64,000 nt of DNA from JAQUTK01 sp963677415 (GTDB lineage: Bacteria; Bacteroidota; Bacteroidia; Bacteroidales; JAQUTK01), in the NCBI GenBank assembly GCA_963677415.2, contig CAXXFJ010000004.1, forward strand, positions 138,811-202,810, read 5' to 3'. The translations under genes and the position numbers were made by a program. This document shows positions 52,532 through 63,539 of this stretch, piece by piece (within the stretch, counting starts at the first letter, position 1; the number at the start of each line of letters is the position of its first letter). A model generated the notes under the pieces. The model did no database searches. It was not told the DNA's origin and saw only the letters and a program-made list of their open reading frames with translations.

Positions 52532-55411
52532 ATGAAACGAATCTTTTGGTTGTCAGCTTTGTTCGTATTGACTTTCTTGCCGGCAACAGCGCAGGAAGTG
52601 CTGGATCTATCGGGCAAATGGTCTTTTCAGATCGATCGTACAGATGTGGGGGTTACAGAGAAATGGTTTCAACGTATGCTCAATGACTCTATTAATCTTC
52701 CGGGATCAATGCCCGAGAAGCTGAAGGGAGACGAGGTTTCTGTGAAGACTGATTGGACAGGTAGTCTGTATGACAGTTCGTATTATTACAATCCGAAAAT
52801 GGCACCGTATCGGGTGGAGGGAAATGTAAAGTTTCCGTTCTTCCTCACTCCGGCAAGGCATTATGTGGGAATTGCCTGGTATCAGAAAGAGGTCTTGATC
52901 CCTTCTTCTTGGAGTGGGAAACGTGTGATTCTTTCTTTGGAACGCCCGCATATCATGACGACTTTGTGGGTGGATAATAAGGAGATTGGTTCTTGTAATT
53001 CTTTTTCTGTGCCTCATGTATATGACCTGACTGCTTTCTTGAGTAAGGGAAAACATACGCTTTCTGTTCGTATTGACAATACTCTTCGGGAAGAGTATAA
53101 TGTAGGAAAAGATTCGCACAGTATCACGGATCAGACACAGGGTAACTGGAACGGTATTGTGGGTAAGATGACTCTTACTGCAGGAGAGAATAGTTTTTTG
53201 GAGGATGTACAGGTATATCCGAATATTGGTGCAAAGAAAGCGGTTGTGAAGATGTCTGTTACAGCCGAGAAGGCAGGGAAAGGAACAATAACTCTTTCTG
53301 CTGAGGCTTTTAATGGTGCAACTCAGAAAGTGCCGGCAACTTCAAAGGAGGTTACTTTGAAGAAAGGCGAAAATAAGATTGAGATGGAACTGGCAATGGG
53401 AGCGAATGTACATCTTTGGGATGAGTTTACTCCAGTGCTTTACAAACTGAAAACAGAACTGACGGTTGGCAAAGGGTCGGATAGTCGCGAGACGACATTC
53501 GGTATGCGAGAGTTTACGATTGAAGGGAAATGGTTTTATGTGAACGGACGGAAAACGATGCTTCGGGGTACTGTCGAGAATTGCTGTTTCCCCTTGACCG
53601 GTTATGCACCGATGAGTGTCGATGAGTGGATGCGTGTCTTCGGGATTTGTCGTTCTTATGGTCTGAATCACATGCGTTTTCATTCATTCTGTCCGCCGGA
53701 AGCTGCTTTTATTGCTGCAGATAGGATCGGGTTTTACTTACAACCGGAAGGGCCGAGCTGGCCAAATCATGGTTCGAGTCTGGGAAGTGGGCGTCCAATT
53801 GATACATACCTGATGCAAGAAACACAACGGATCAGCAAAGAATATGGTAACTACGCTTCTTTCTGTATGCTGGCATGCGGTAATGAACCTTCAGGACGCT
53901 GGGTGGAATGGGTGTCTAAGTTTGTAGATTACTGGAAAGCTACTGATACGCGTCGTGTCTATACTGGTGCATCTGTGGGTGGCGGCTGGGCATGGCAACC
54001 AAAGAACCAATATCATGTCAAGGCTGGAGCGCGCGGACTAGACTGGAATGGAAAGGCTCCTGAAACGATGTCTGATTTTAGAGGAAAAATTGATACCGTG
54101 AGTCAGCCGTATGTATCACATGAGACAGGTCAGTGGTGTGCGTTTCCTGACTTCACAGAGATCCGTAAATATACAGGTGTCAACAAGGCTCTGAACTTTG
54201 AAATATTCAGAGATCTTCTGAGAGATAATAAGATGGAAGGACTGGGTCATGATTTTATGATGGCATCCGGAAAGCTGCAGGCATTATGTTATAAATATGA
54301 GATTGAGAAGACGCTTCGTACTCCTGATTATGCGGGCTTCCAGTTACTCTGTCTGAATGATTATTCCGGACAAGGTACTGCTTTGGTAGGTGTACTGAAT
54401 GTGTTTTGGGAGGAGAAGGGGTACATTGATGCTCCTGCTTTCCGACGCTTCTGTAGTCCAACGGTACCACTGGCACGGATTGAAAAGTTTACTTATTCGA
54501 ATAAGGAGACCTTCAAAGCTTCTTTGGAAATGTCTCACTTCGGACCGAAACCCCTTCAGAATGTGAATGTGATCGCAACGATCCGTGATGTGAATGGTGT
54601 GGTTCTTTCTTCTGTTCCCTTTAATAAAAAACAGTTTGAGATAGGTAATTGCCAGTCTTTTGGAGAGATTTCTTTCTCATTGCAGCAGATTGAAAAAGCA
54701 CAAAAGCTCAATATGGAAGTGAAGATTGCCGGAACAGACATCGTCAATGACTGGGATTTCTGGGTGTATCCGGAAATTGTTAAGCCGGAGTTAAGTGGCA
54801 TCTATCAGTGTGATTCCCTGGATCAAAAGGCCATCGGGATATTGAAAGATGGCGGCAATGTGTTGATTACTGCTGCCGGAAAGATTTCTTATGGCAAAGA
54901 TATCCAGCAACAGTTTACGCCGGTCTTCTGGAATACATCCTGGTTCAAGATGCGTCCTCCTCATACGACCGGTATTTTTGTGAATAACTATCATCCGGTG
55001 TTCCGTAATTTCCCAACAGAATATCACAGCAACCTGCAGTGGTGGGAGTTGGTGAATAGATCACAGGTGATGCAGTTTGATAACTTCCCTGATGCATTTC
55101 AGCCTTTGGTGCAAAGCATCGACACTTGGTTTATCAGCAGGAAAGCAGGTCTTCTCTACGAGGCGAAAGTGCTCAATGGAAAGGTTATGATGAGTAGTAT
55201 GGATCTGACTTCTAAATGGGAAAGCCGCTTGGTAGCACGTCAGTTATATGCATCAATATTGGAATATATGCATTCTGATCAGTTCCGCCCTCAGATTACA
55301 ATCGAACCAGAAATGATCCGAGAGCTATTTACCGAGAAGGCTTATTTGTTTGATATGAAGACAAAAGATGCACCCGATGAGTTAAAAGTAAGAGTTCCCG
55401 GAGCTCAGTAA
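52532..55411 (+). CDS. Secreted GH2-family beta-glycosidase
   Basis: The 959-residue protein has a signal peptide (KRIFWLSALFVLTFLPATAQ). The GH2 sugar-binding domain (LDLSGKWSFQID; VGIAWYQKEVLIP; LWVDNKEIGSCN), an immunoglobulin-like domain and a TIM barrel follow. Glu452 in CGNEPSG is the acid/base and Glu531 in SHETGQW the probable nucleophile. A long C-terminal region (from ~residue 640) has additional beta domains. It may be a beta-galactosidase, glucuronidase or related enzyme. Its place after the rhamnosidase suggests joint degradation of a rhamnose-containing polysaccharide. Confidence 0.87.
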   Translation: MKRIFWLSALFVLTFLPATAQEVLDLSGKWSFQIDRTDVGVTEKWFQRMLNDSINLPGSMPEKLKGDEVSVKTDWTGSLYDSSYYYNPKMAPYRVEGNVKFPFFLTPARHYVGIAWYQKEVLIPSSWSGKRVILSLERPHIMTTLWVDNKEIGSCNSFSVPHVYDLTAFLSKGKHTLSVRIDNTLREEYNVGKDSHSITDQTQGNWNGIVGKMTLTAGENSFLEDVQVYPNIGAKKAVVKMSVTAEKAGKGTITLSAEAFNGATQKVPATSKEVTLKKGENKIEMELAMGANVHLWDEFTPVLYKLKTELTVGKGSDSRETTFGMREFTIEGKWFYVNGRKTMLRGTVENCCFPLTGYAPMSVDEWMRVFGICRSYGLNHMRFHSFCPPEAAFIAADRIGFYLQPEGPSWPNHGSSLGSGRPIDTYLMQETQRISKEYGNYASFCMLACGNEPSGRWVEWVSKFVDYWKATDTRRVYTGASVGGGWAWQPKNQYHVKAGARGLDWNGKAPETMSDFRGKIDTVSQPYVSHETGQWCAFPDFTEIRKYTGVNKALNFEIFRDLLRDNKMEGLGHDFMMASGKLQALCYKYEIEKTLRTPDYAGFQLLCLNDYSGQGTALVGVLNVFWEEKGYIDAPAFRRFCSPTVPLARIEKFTYSNKETFKASLEMSHFGPKPLQNVNVIATIRDVNGVVLSSVPFNKKQFEIGNCQSFGEISFSLQQIEKAQKLNMEVKIAGTDIVNDWDFWVYPEIVKPELSGIYQCDSLDQKAIGILKDGGNVLITAAGKISYGKDIQQQFTPVFWNTSWFKMRPPHTTGIFVNNYHPVFRNFPTEYHSNLQWWELVNRSQVMQFDNFPDAFQPLVQSIDTWFISRKAGLLYEAKVLNGKVMMSSMDLTSKWESRLVARQLYASILEYMHSDQFRPQITIEPEMIRELFTEKAYLFDMKTKDAPDELKVRVPGAQ

Positions 55412-55534
55412 AAGAAGGTTTTTTAGCTGCTTTATTAAAATAAGTTCCTAGAAGTTATGATTTAAGCAAATAATTATCTTATTTTGCCAACTAATTGCGG
55501 CGTATGAGCCGGTGATCAAAAAAATGAACTTAAA

Positions 55535-57559
55535 ATGACGGACACTCTGAAATCCAGCACACCCTTAAATGGTGAGTTGGAAGAAATTAAAGCGAATCCT
55601 GCGGTAGAAGAAATTTCTACGGCATCGGATGTAAAAGTGACAAAGGAAGTAGATATAAAAATTGAAAATCAGGAAGAAGAAGTAGTAGCTCCTGAAGTTC
55701 AGGAGGAAATAGAGAAAGCTCCGGAAGTTCAAGAAACTCCTGAAGCAGTTGAAGCTCCTGAAGCTGTTGAAACAGTTGCAGTTGTTGAAGCTGTAGAAGC
55801 TCCCGAAGTTCAAGAAGCACAGGATACTTATGCTCATGATTATAGTAAGTTATCAAAAGCGCAAATCATAGCTCAGTTGGAAAGATTGGCTGATTTACCG
55901 ATTGAATCGGTGAGAAAAGATGTTGACTTACTTAAACAGGCGTTTTATAAACAGCAAAAAACCGAATATGATAAGCTCAAAAAAGAGTTTGTTGATGGAG
56001 GTGGTGCTGAAGAGGAGTTTGCCATTGAACCTGATTCTTTGGAGAATATGCTGAAGAATCTTCTGACAGTTTTTCGCGAGAAAAGGGCGCTACTGGTTGC
56101 TGAACAGGAAAAGAATAAAGAAGAGGTTCAGAGCAAGCGATTGACTATTATTGATAAGCTGAAAGGACTCACTGAAAATTCGGATGATATCAATAAACAA
56201 TATACAGAATTCAGAAAGTTACAACAGGAATGGAATGAACTTAAACAGAGCTCTCAGACTATATCCAATGAGCAATGGAAAAGTTATCAACATTATGTGG
56301 AGAAGTTTTATGATTTTCTCAAGATAAATAACGAGTTCCGCGAATATGATTTCAAGAAGAATTTTGAAATCAAGAGTGTACTTTGTGAAACTGTAGAGAA
56401 ACTTGCTGCTGAAGAAGATGTTGTATCAGCATTTCATCAGTTGCAAAAGTTTCACCAGGATTGGCGTGACACTGGCCCTGTAGCAAAAGAGCTGCGCGAA
56501 GAGCTGTGGCAACGTTTCAAACTTGCTTCTTCTGTAATCAATAAGAGACATCAGCAATATTTTGAATCGCTTCGTTCTTCAGAGACAACGAATCTCGAGG
56601 AGAAACAGTCTATTTGCAAGGAAATTGAATCGATAGATTTTGAAAAACTGAAGTTCATCAAAGATTGGGAAGCAAAAACGAAAGAGGTGATTGCGCTTCA
56701 AGAAAAATGGAAAGCCATTGGTTTTGCTCCAAAAAAGAGTAACGTGAAGGTGTTTGAGCAATTCCGTGCTTTATGTGACGAGTTCTTCAAGAAGAAAAGT
56801 GAGTTTTATAAGTCCATCAAGGAAGATATGGCTCATAATCTTGAAAAGAAGATCGCATTGTGCGAGAAAGCTGAATCCCTGAAAGATAGTACGGAATGGA
56901 AAGAATCTACCGATATCTTTATAAAATTGCAGAAAGAGTGGAAGACCGTAGGTTCTGTCCCTAAAAAACATTCAGATACTATCTGGAAACGTTTCAGTAC
57001 CGCATGCGATTTTTTCTTTGAAACAAAGAATGCAATTTCTTCCAGTCAACGTACTTCTGAAAATGCCAATCTGGATAGAAAGAAAGAAATTATAGAAGAG
57101 ATCAAAGCTATTGATCCGGCATTACCTCCGAAAGAGGCAATCATTTTGCTGCGTCAGTTGATCAGTCTGTGGAACAGTGTTGGTTTTGTACCATTCAAAG
57201 ATAAAGACAAAATTCATAAAGAGCTGAATGCTGCTGTAGATGAACAATATGCACGTTTGAACGTCAGTGAGCCTAATCGTAAGTTCTATTCTTACAAGAA
57301 TGATAAATCTGATTCTGCCGGAAGAGGTGGTAATAAGGTGTACCGTGAGAGAGACAAACTGATGCATCAATATGATGCCATGAAGTCCGATTTGCAGACT
57401 TGCGAAAACAATATAGGTTTTTTCACCGGAAAGAATAAGAGTGGTAACAGCTTGATCAAAGAATTGGAAAATAAGATTGAGAAACTGAAAACCGATATTG
57501 AAGAAATTGTAAAGAAGATAGAGGCAATCGATCAAAATATGGATCAACCTGAAGCATAA
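55535..57559 (+). CDS. DUF349-domain coiled-coil protein
   Basis: The 674-residue cytoplasmic protein has an acidic low-complexity N-terminus (residues ~15-95, rich in Glu, Val, Ala, Pro, with repeated PEVQE/PEAVE). A series of DUF349 repeats of ~70-75 residues follows, each with a W-x-x-x-G/S-x-x-P-K pattern (EKWKAIGFAPKKSN; KEWKTVGSVPKKH; SLWNSVGFVPFKD). A coiled coil closes it. Function unknown. It is followed by a clear terminator and so is monocistronic. Confidence 0.9.
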   Translation: MTDTLKSSTPLNGELEEIKANPAVEEISTASDVKVTKEVDIKIENQEEEVVAPEVQEEIEKAPEVQETPEAVEAPEAVETVAVVEAVEAPEVQEAQDTYAHDYSKLSKAQIIAQLERLADLPIESVRKDVDLLKQAFYKQQKTEYDKLKKEFVDGGGAEEEFAIEPDSLENMLKNLLTVFREKRALLVAEQEKNKEEVQSKRLTIIDKLKGLTENSDDINKQYTEFRKLQQEWNELKQSSQTISNEQWKSYQHYVEKFYDFLKINNEFREYDFKKNFEIKSVLCETVEKLAAEEDVVSAFHQLQKFHQDWRDTGPVAKELREELWQRFKLASSVINKRHQQYFESLRSSETTNLEEKQSICKEIESIDFEKLKFIKDWEAKTKEVIALQEKWKAIGFAPKKSNVKVFEQFRALCDEFFKKKSEFYKSIKEDMAHNLEKKIALCEKAESLKDSTEWKESTDIFIKLQKEWKTVGSVPKKHSDTIWKRFSTACDFFFETKNAISSSQRTSENANLDRKKEIIEEIKAIDPALPPKEAIILLRQLISLWNSVGFVPFKDKDKIHKELNAAVDEQYARLNVSEPNRKFYSYKNDKSDSAGRGGNKVYRERDKLMHQYDAMKSDLQTCENNIGFFTGKNKSGNSLIKELENKIEKLKTDIEEIVKKIEAIDQNMDQPEA

Positions 57560-57600
57560 TCAGAGAAGGACTTCTTTCTTTGAATTCCAGGATATAGTAT

Positions 57601-57641
57601 AAAGTCCCCTGCTTTTGTGTAAAGAGGCAGGGGACTTTTTT
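57601..57641 (+). terminator. Rho-independent terminator of the DUF349 gene
   Basis: AAAGTCCCCTGC (57601-57612) pairs perfectly with GCAGGGGACTTT (57627-57638) and is followed by a run of T. It ends 80 bp after the DUF349 stop codon. Confidence 0.88.
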
Positions 57642-57712
57642 TTGAAGGCGGCATCCTTTCTGAATAAGAATAAATTATCTTTGTACATCAATAGACAACC
57701 AAAAAGATATTC

Positions 57713-58713
57713 ATGATTACATTCTCAATAATCATACCGGTATATAACCGTCCATATGAAGTAGGTGAGCTGCTTGAGAGTCTCTCTCTTCAGACTTGCA
57801 AGGACTTTGAAGTAGTAATTGTGGAAGATGGTTCGACAATATCCTGTGATCAGGTTGTCAAAAGTTACGAATCTCAATTGGCAGTCCGTTACTTCGTGAA
57901 ACCAAATTCAGGACGGAGTCATACCCGTAACTATGGCATGCAACGTGCCCTTGGAAAGTATCTGCTTTTCTTCGATTCAGATTGTATCATCCCTCCAGGT
58001 TATTTCGAACAAGTAAAGAATGATTTAAAAGAGACTAAAGCAGATTGTTTCGGAGGGCCGGATCGTGCGCATTCCTCATTTACTTCCTTACAAAAAGCGA
58101 TAAGCTATTCAATGACTTCTTTTCTTACCACCGGAGGGATTCGTGGCAGCAAGCGTGGGATGGAAAAGTTTGTGCCCCGCACTTTCAATATGGGATTCTC
58201 CAGAGAGGTCTATGAGAAAGTAGGCGGCTTTAAAGATATGTTTGGAGAAGATATTGATCTGAGTACGCGCATCAAAGAGGCCGGATTTAATGTGTTTCTG
58301 TTTCCTGATGCCTATGTGTATCATAAGCGCCGTGTGAGTCTGAAGTCTTTCTTCAAACAGGTGCATGTGTTTGGCATGGCGCGGGTCGATCTTTTCCTGT
58401 TGCACCCCGAATCTTTGAAGGTAGTACATATGCTTCCAGCCATTTTTGTGCTTGGAGTTCTTTTCCTTGCAGCCAGTTCGCTCATTTTCCCTTTGGGCAT
58501 TGCTGCCTCTGGGGACTTTATATCTTGGCACTGTTTCTGGAATCATTGATTTGCAATAAAAGTATTCATATAGCTTTGCTGTCAATTGTGACCAGCTTCA
58601 TTCAGTTGGGAGGGTATGGAATAGGATTTATCTCTGCCTTTTCCCGAAGGGTGATATTTCGCCGAAAGACAGACATGCAGGCAGAGCTGGACAAACATTA
58701 TAAGAAGAAATAG
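57713..58713 (+). pseudogene. Family 2 glycosyltransferase, one frameshift near the C-terminus
   Basis: The frame starts ITFSIIIPVYNRPYEVGELLESLS, the GT-A nucleotide-sugar fold, with LLFFDSDCII as the metal-binding D-x-D and GGFKDMFGEDIDLSTRI as the acceptor region. It stops at 58549, but the hydrophobic tail continues in the frame of 58525-58713 (LYILALFLESLICNKSIHIALL). Adding one G to the G4 run near 58512 joins them (about 333 residues). It transfers a sugar at the inner membrane. A -7 box TATCTTTG lies at 57676-57683. Confidence 0.82.
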
Positions 58714-58744
58714 AGATTGTGTATGCAACCGATTAACCTTAACC

Positions 58745-59439
58745 ATGGAAAAGAAAAATATAAATATAAAAGACTGGGGCACCTGAAGATCGTCCTCGGG
58801 AGAAAATGATGGAGAGAGGAGCTTCAGCACTGACTGAAGCCGAACTGCTCGGCATTCTCGTAGGTTCCGGAAACAGGGAAGAGACTGCAGTCGAACTATG
58901 TCGGCGCATCCTGGCATCTTATGACAATAATCTCAACACTCTTGGCAAACAAGATCTCAAAACGCTGATGGAATACAAGGGTATCGGCGAAGCAAAGGCA
59001 ATCACTATTGTAGCAGCGCTTGAACTTGGCAAAAGGAGGTCTAAAGCGGATGCAGGGGTCAAACCGCGCATAACCTGTAGTAAGGAAATATATACTCAAT
59101 TTCATCCGATGTTGGGCGATTTGCCTTACGAGGAGTTTTGGATCATGCTGCTGAACAATTCACTGGGGGGTGATTCATAAAGAGAAGATTGGACAGGGAG
59201 GTATATCGGAAACGAGTGCTGATGTGCGCCTGATATTTAAATCGGCTGTCAGTCACCTTGCTTCCGGACTGGTGTTGTGTCATAATCATCCATCGGGCAG
59301 TATGCGCCCGAGTGCGCAGGACGATCGTCTGACTGAGAATGTGAATAAAGCAACCAAATTGTTTGGTATTACTTTGATAGATCATCTGATCCTGTGTGAT
59401 GGGAATTTCTATAGTTATCACGACGAAGGACGGATTTAG
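58745..59439 (+). pseudogene. radC: RadC (JAMM-domain) protein with two frameshifts
   Basis: The start is MEKKNINIKDW, then one extra G in GGGG near 58773 breaks APEDRPREKMMERGASALTEAELLGILVGSG. A second extra G in the G6 run near 59166 separates that from VIHKEKIGQGGISETSADVRLIFKSAV. The helix-hairpin-helix (LMEYKGIGEAKAITIVAALELG) and the JAMM motif (HNHPSGSMRPSAQD) are kept. RadC is linked to DNA repair but its activity is unsettled. Both shifts are in G-runs, which points to base-calling errors. Confidence 0.85.
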
Positions 59440-59483
59440 AAAAATAATAATTACTTTTGTATAGTAATCAACAAGTTCAAATA

Positions 59484-59801
59484 ATGGAAAACGTTTTTAT
59501 GCCGTTAGAAGAGAAGATCGTAAAGGTGTTGCGTACTGTTTATGATCCGGAGATACCTGTTAATGTATATGACCTGGGACTGATTTATAATATTGAAGTG
59601 GATGATGATAAGAATGTTAGAATTCAGATGACTCTTACAGCACCCAACTGTCCCATGGCTGACTTTATTTTGGAAGATGTGCGGATGAAGGTTGAGGGCA
59701 TCGATGAAGTGAAGAGCTTGGATCTGATATTAGTCTTTGAACCAGCATGGGATCGGGATATGATGTCTGACGAAGCTAAACTTGATTTGGGATTTTTGTA
59801 A
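59484..59801 (+). CDS. DUF59/MIP18-family iron-sulfur assembly protein
   Basis: I start at MENVFMPLEEKIVKVLRTVYDPEIPVNVYDLGLIYNI (105 residues). The conserved Asp-Pro-Glu-Ile-Pro-Val and the TAPNCPMADFI motif with its reactive Cys define the MIP18/SufT/PaaD group. It probably helps deliver Fe-S clusters to target proteins. It is 2 bp upstream of the LpxH-like gene and is the only intact frame in this part of the window. Confidence 0.88.
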   Translation: MENVFMPLEEKIVKVLRTVYDPEIPVNVYDLGLIYNIEVDDDKNVRIQMTLTAPNCPMADFILEDVRMKVEGIDEVKSLDLILVFEPAWDRDMMSDEAKLDLGFL

Positions 59802-59803
59802 TT

Positions 59804-60566
59804 ATGACTGAACGTAGCAAGATCTATTTCGCATCGGACTTTCACATGGGGTCTCGGGCAGTGGAAAACCCGATGGTTCAGGAACGTCTCATTGTGCAAT
59901 GGTTGGATACTGTTGTCAAGCCTGATGCCAAGGCTCTTTATCTGCTTGGAGATATTTTTGACTACTGGTGGGAATACAAATATGTGGTGCCCCGTGGCTT
60001 TACCCGTTTCTTAGGAAAGCTAGGCGAATTGCATGATATGGGTGTGGAGATACATTGGTTTATAGGCAATCATGACATCTGGATCTTTGATTATATCCCA
60101 CAAGAGACAGGAGCTATCATACACCCGCGCCACCCCTTACCCTTCAACTGGGCAATAAACTCGCTTATCTTGCTCATGGAGATGGACTGGGCGATAACTC
60201 TATAGCCTTTAAGATCTTACGAAGCATGTTTCACAACCGCTTCCTGCAAGTTCTCTTTGCTGCAATCCATCCAGATGGACCATGGCTTTCGGTTTAGCGT
60301 GGTCACGTCATAGTCGTACTAAGCGGGAAAAAGCCAATACGCCTTATCTCGGTGAAGAGAAAGAACATCTCATTCAGTATTCCAAAGAGTATTTGAAAAG
60401 TTAATCCCGTCAACTATTTAATCTATGGGCACCGTCACATCCTGCTTGATCTGATGCTCAGCAGAGAGAGTCGTATTCTTATTATTGGCGACTGCTTGAG
60501 TATAATTCCTATGCCGTATGGGACGGAGCAGATCTTACGCTTGAGATCTTTGGAGTAGAAGCTTGA
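59804..60566 (+). pseudogene. lpxH: UDP-2,3-diacylglucosamine diphosphatase (LpxH-like), several frameshifts
   Basis: The first ~110 residues are intact: KIYFASDFHMGSRA, LLGDIFDYWWEY and HWFIGNHDIW are the metallophosphatase motifs with metal-binding Asp, His and Asn. Thereafter the homology jumps between frames: AYLAHGDGLGDNSIAFKILRSMFHN, MAFGLAWSRHSRTKREKANTPYLGEE, then the end AVWDGADLTLEIFGVEA at TGA 60564-60566. Intact LpxH cleaves UDP-diacylglucosamine in lipid A synthesis at the inner membrane. Since lipid A is essential, the breaks are probably sequence errors. Confidence 0.8.
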
Positions 60567-60979
60567 TTACTTCTGCGGTTCAATTACGATGTAAGAGCCA
60601 CTGGCTTTACTGAGCAGCTTGTCGTTGCAATAGATCTCGCATTCAGCGAACTGCATCCTTCTTCCAGATTTTACAGATCGTCCGATGGCTACTAATTTGT
60701 CACCCCATCCGGAACGAAAGAATTTGATGCTAAGGTCGGTAGTCAGTAAACCGCAGTTCTCCTCTGTTACCGTATAGGCTGCATAGCCGCAATCGTATCA
60801 GCGATAGTAGCAAGTACGCCTCCATGTACAGTGCCGCTGTATTGTTTCTCTTCAGGTCTCAAAGGCATTTCTGCTTTTACATATCCTTCTTCTGCTTCTA
60901 CGATTTTAATTTCGAGATGTGCAACAAACGGATTGATCTCTATATTTTTCTCCAATCTCTCTTTTATGTTGATATTCAT
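60567..60979 (-). pseudogene. PaaI-type hotdog thioesterase, one frameshift
   Basis: It starts MNINIKERLEKNIEINPFVAHLEIKIVEAEEGYVKAEMPL and has the hotdog helix YSGTVHGGVLATIADTIA with the usual His-Gly-Gly. A missing G near 60785 breaks the frame; when restored, AGYAAYTVTEENCGLLTTDL follows and the end is SYIVIEPQK. The enzyme would hydrolyse acyl-CoA thioesters in the cytoplasm. It is convergent with the LpxH-like gene, the stops being adjacent. Confidence 0.8.
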
Positions 60980-61134
60980 ATAAATATATATTTGTGCAAA
61001 AGTATGAAAAACATATTGCATAATTTGGGCAACTCACATAACTTTGCGTACATTTGTGTCTTATTTCGGGAAACACATATAATTATCAGTATTAAGATAG
61101 TCTTCAGAGCCTCTTCTGTAATAATAATAAAATA

Positions 61135-61880
61135 ATGATGCGATCTGACAGTGTGGTTATTATACCCACGTACAATGAAATTGAAAATATAGAGACAATA
61201 ATACTTGCTGTTCTGGAATTGCCAAAGGCTTTTCATGTGTTGATTATTGATGATGGGTCTCCTGACGGTACCGCAGCGGCTGTCAAGAAGATGATACAAC
61301 AATATCCGGAACAGGTCTTCATCATTGAACGCCAAGGGAAGCAGGGACTGGGAACAGCATACATCTGTGGTTTCAAGTGGGCCGATAGAACATTGTTATT
61401 CATACATCATTGAGATGGATGCGGATTTCTCTCATAATCCAAAAGACTTGGTTCGTCTTCATGAAGCTTGTGCCGAACAAGGAGCAGATCTTGCCATTGG
61501 TTCGCGCTATGTGAGCGGTGTAAATGTGGTGAACTGGCCCATCGGACGGGTGCTAATGTCTTATTTTGCATCTTATTACGTTCGTGTTATTACTGGTATG
61601 AATATAAAAGACACGACGGCGGATTCAAATGCTATCGCCGTGAAGTCTTGGAGACTATAGACCTGGATGCTATTCACTTTAAAGGTTATGCATTCCAGAT
61701 AGAAATGAAATTTACTACCTACAAATTTGGATTCAAAATTGTTGAAGTTCCTATTGTTTTTGTCAATAGGGTATTGGGAACCTCGAAATGAGTTCGGGCA
61801 TATTTGGAGAAGCGATATTTGGTATAATACTGATGAAGATGAAGAGTTGGTTTAAAACTTATTCAAAGACAATAAAATGA
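61135..61880 (+). pseudogene. Polyprenol-phosphate mannosyltransferase-like GT2, frameshifted
   Basis: The start MRSDSVVIIPTYNEIENIETII and IIDDGSPDGTAAAVKKM belong to the dolichol-phosphate mannose synthase group. MDADFSHNPKDLVRL carries the D-x-D, and AGFKCYRREVLETIDLDAIHFKGYAFQIEMKF the C-terminal half. The frame is broken near 61383, near 61622 (one G lost in ACGGCGGATTC) and near 61788 (one A lost). Repaired, it ends at the TGA overlapping the ATG of the dihydroorotase gene. It would load a sugar onto a polyprenyl carrier. Confidence 0.8.
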
Positions 61881-63223
61881 ACAAGAAGCTAATTAAAAAT
61901 GCAATAATAGTCAATGAGGGAAGAGAATTTGTTGGTTCAATTCTCATTGATGGTGAACGTATCGAGAAAATATATGAAGGAGAGTTTCCTGAAGAACTGA
62001 ATGATGAGTGCGATTGCATCAATGCAACAGGTTTATGGCTGTTTCCCGGAGTGATTGATGATCAGGTTCATTTTCGTGACCCGGGTCTGACACACAAAGG
62101 CGATCTCTTCTCAGAAACACGTGCTGCAGCAGCAGGAGGTGTGACTACTTTCATGGATATGCCCAATACAATTCCCCAGACTACAACGATAGAAGCTTTG
62201 AATCCAGAAATTTGATCTGGCAGCGGAGAAGTCCTCTAATCAATTATACGTTCTATTTAAGGAGCTACCAATGATAATATAGATGAGTTGCAGAAGGAAG
62301 GAATCCGTCGTGCTTGTGGTGTAAAAGTATTTATGGGTTCTTCTACGGGCAATATGCTCGTAGATAATGCAGACTCGCTGGAAGCCATCTTCTCCTCAAC
62401 GGACAAGCTCGTGGCTAACGCATTGTGAGGAGAGGAAGTCATTGCTGCCAATAAAAAATATTTTACTTCACAGTTTGGTGAAGATCTTCCTATCGGTTTT
62501 CATTCGCTGATCCGTAGCGAGGAGGCCTGCTTTCGCTCTTCTTTCAAGGCTGTCCAATCTGCACTTAAACACAATACCGTTTGCATGTGCTCCATCTCTC
62601 CACTGCAAAGGAGATGGCACTGTTTGCTCCGGGTCCACTGGAGAAGAAACGGATTACTGCCGAAGTATGCGTGCATCATCTGTGGTTTGACGACCGCGAC
62701 TATGAAAGCTATGGCAATAAGATAAATGGAACCCGGCTATAAAGACGAGAGCAGATAAAGATGCTTTGAGAGACTCTCTTAATAATGATATTATTGATAT
62801 TGTCGCTACCGATCACGCACCCCATTTGTGGAGTGAGAAATTGGAAGCTGCTCGAAGCTGCTTCCGGCGGTCCATTGATTCAGCATTCGCTTACCGCGAT
62901 GCTAGAACTATATAAGAAAAGGACCCTCTTTACCAAAGAGAAGATTGTTGAAAAGATGTGTCACAACCCTGCCATCCTTTTTCATATAAAAGATCGTGGA
63001 TTCCTGCGTGAAGGGTATTTTGCTGATATGGTCTTGATCGATCCGGAGAGCGATTGGAAGGTCAACGAATCCAATATCCTTTACAAATGTGGATGGTCGC
63101 CATTTATGAACCGAAAGTTCAGCACCCAGGTCATTTGTACGATTGTAAATGGAGAGATTGCTTTTGCTTAATGGAATCCTAATGATGAGATTCGCGGAAA
63201 AGAAAATTGAGTTTAATGATTAA
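61877..63223 (+). pseudogene. pyrC: Dihydroorotase, multiple frameshifts
   Basis: It starts KLIKNAIIVNEGREFVGSILIDGERI. The metal site VIDDQVHFRDPGLTHKGD and the loop ETRAAAAGGVTTFMDMPNTIPQT are intact. Later pieces in other frames are FMGSSTGNMLVDN, the substrate/metal region IVATDHAPH, and PAILFHIKDRGFLREGYFADMVLIDPE. With repair the C-terminus runs on past 63171 to a TAA at 63221-63223. The enzyme makes dihydroorotate in pyrimidine synthesis. At least five breaks occur over 1.3 kb. Confidence 0.82.
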
Positions 63224-63234
63224 ATGAGAATAGG

Positions 63235-63539
63235 ATGGTAAAACATGTTGTATTATTCAAAATGAAACCGTTTGCATCAACAGATGAACGGATCACTACC
63301 CTGACTGAAATTAAGGTTGCATTGGAAGAATCTCATCAATAAGGTCGAAGTGCTACGTAGTATCGAGGCCCGGTATCAATATGAATCCTGCCGAAGAATA
63401 TGATCTTGCATTGTACACAACATTTGACAAGATGGAAGATGTGGCTGTCTATGCTGCGCATCCCGATCATGTCGCTGTTTCCAAGACATTTATAGCACCC
63501 ATTAAAGAGGCACGTGCCTGTGTAGATTATCTGATATGA
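63235..63539 (+). pseudogene. Dabb-family (stress-responsive A/B barrel) protein, frameshifted
   Basis: The pieces MVKHVVLFKMKPFAS, NKVEVLRSIEAGINMNPAEEYDLALYTTFDKMEDVAVYAAHPDHVAVSKTF and IAPIKEARACVDYLI make one Dabb ferredoxin-like domain of ~100 residues. The frame is lost near 63333 and at an extra C near 63371. Function unknown. Its stop overlaps the ATG of the DsbD gene. Confidence 0.75.
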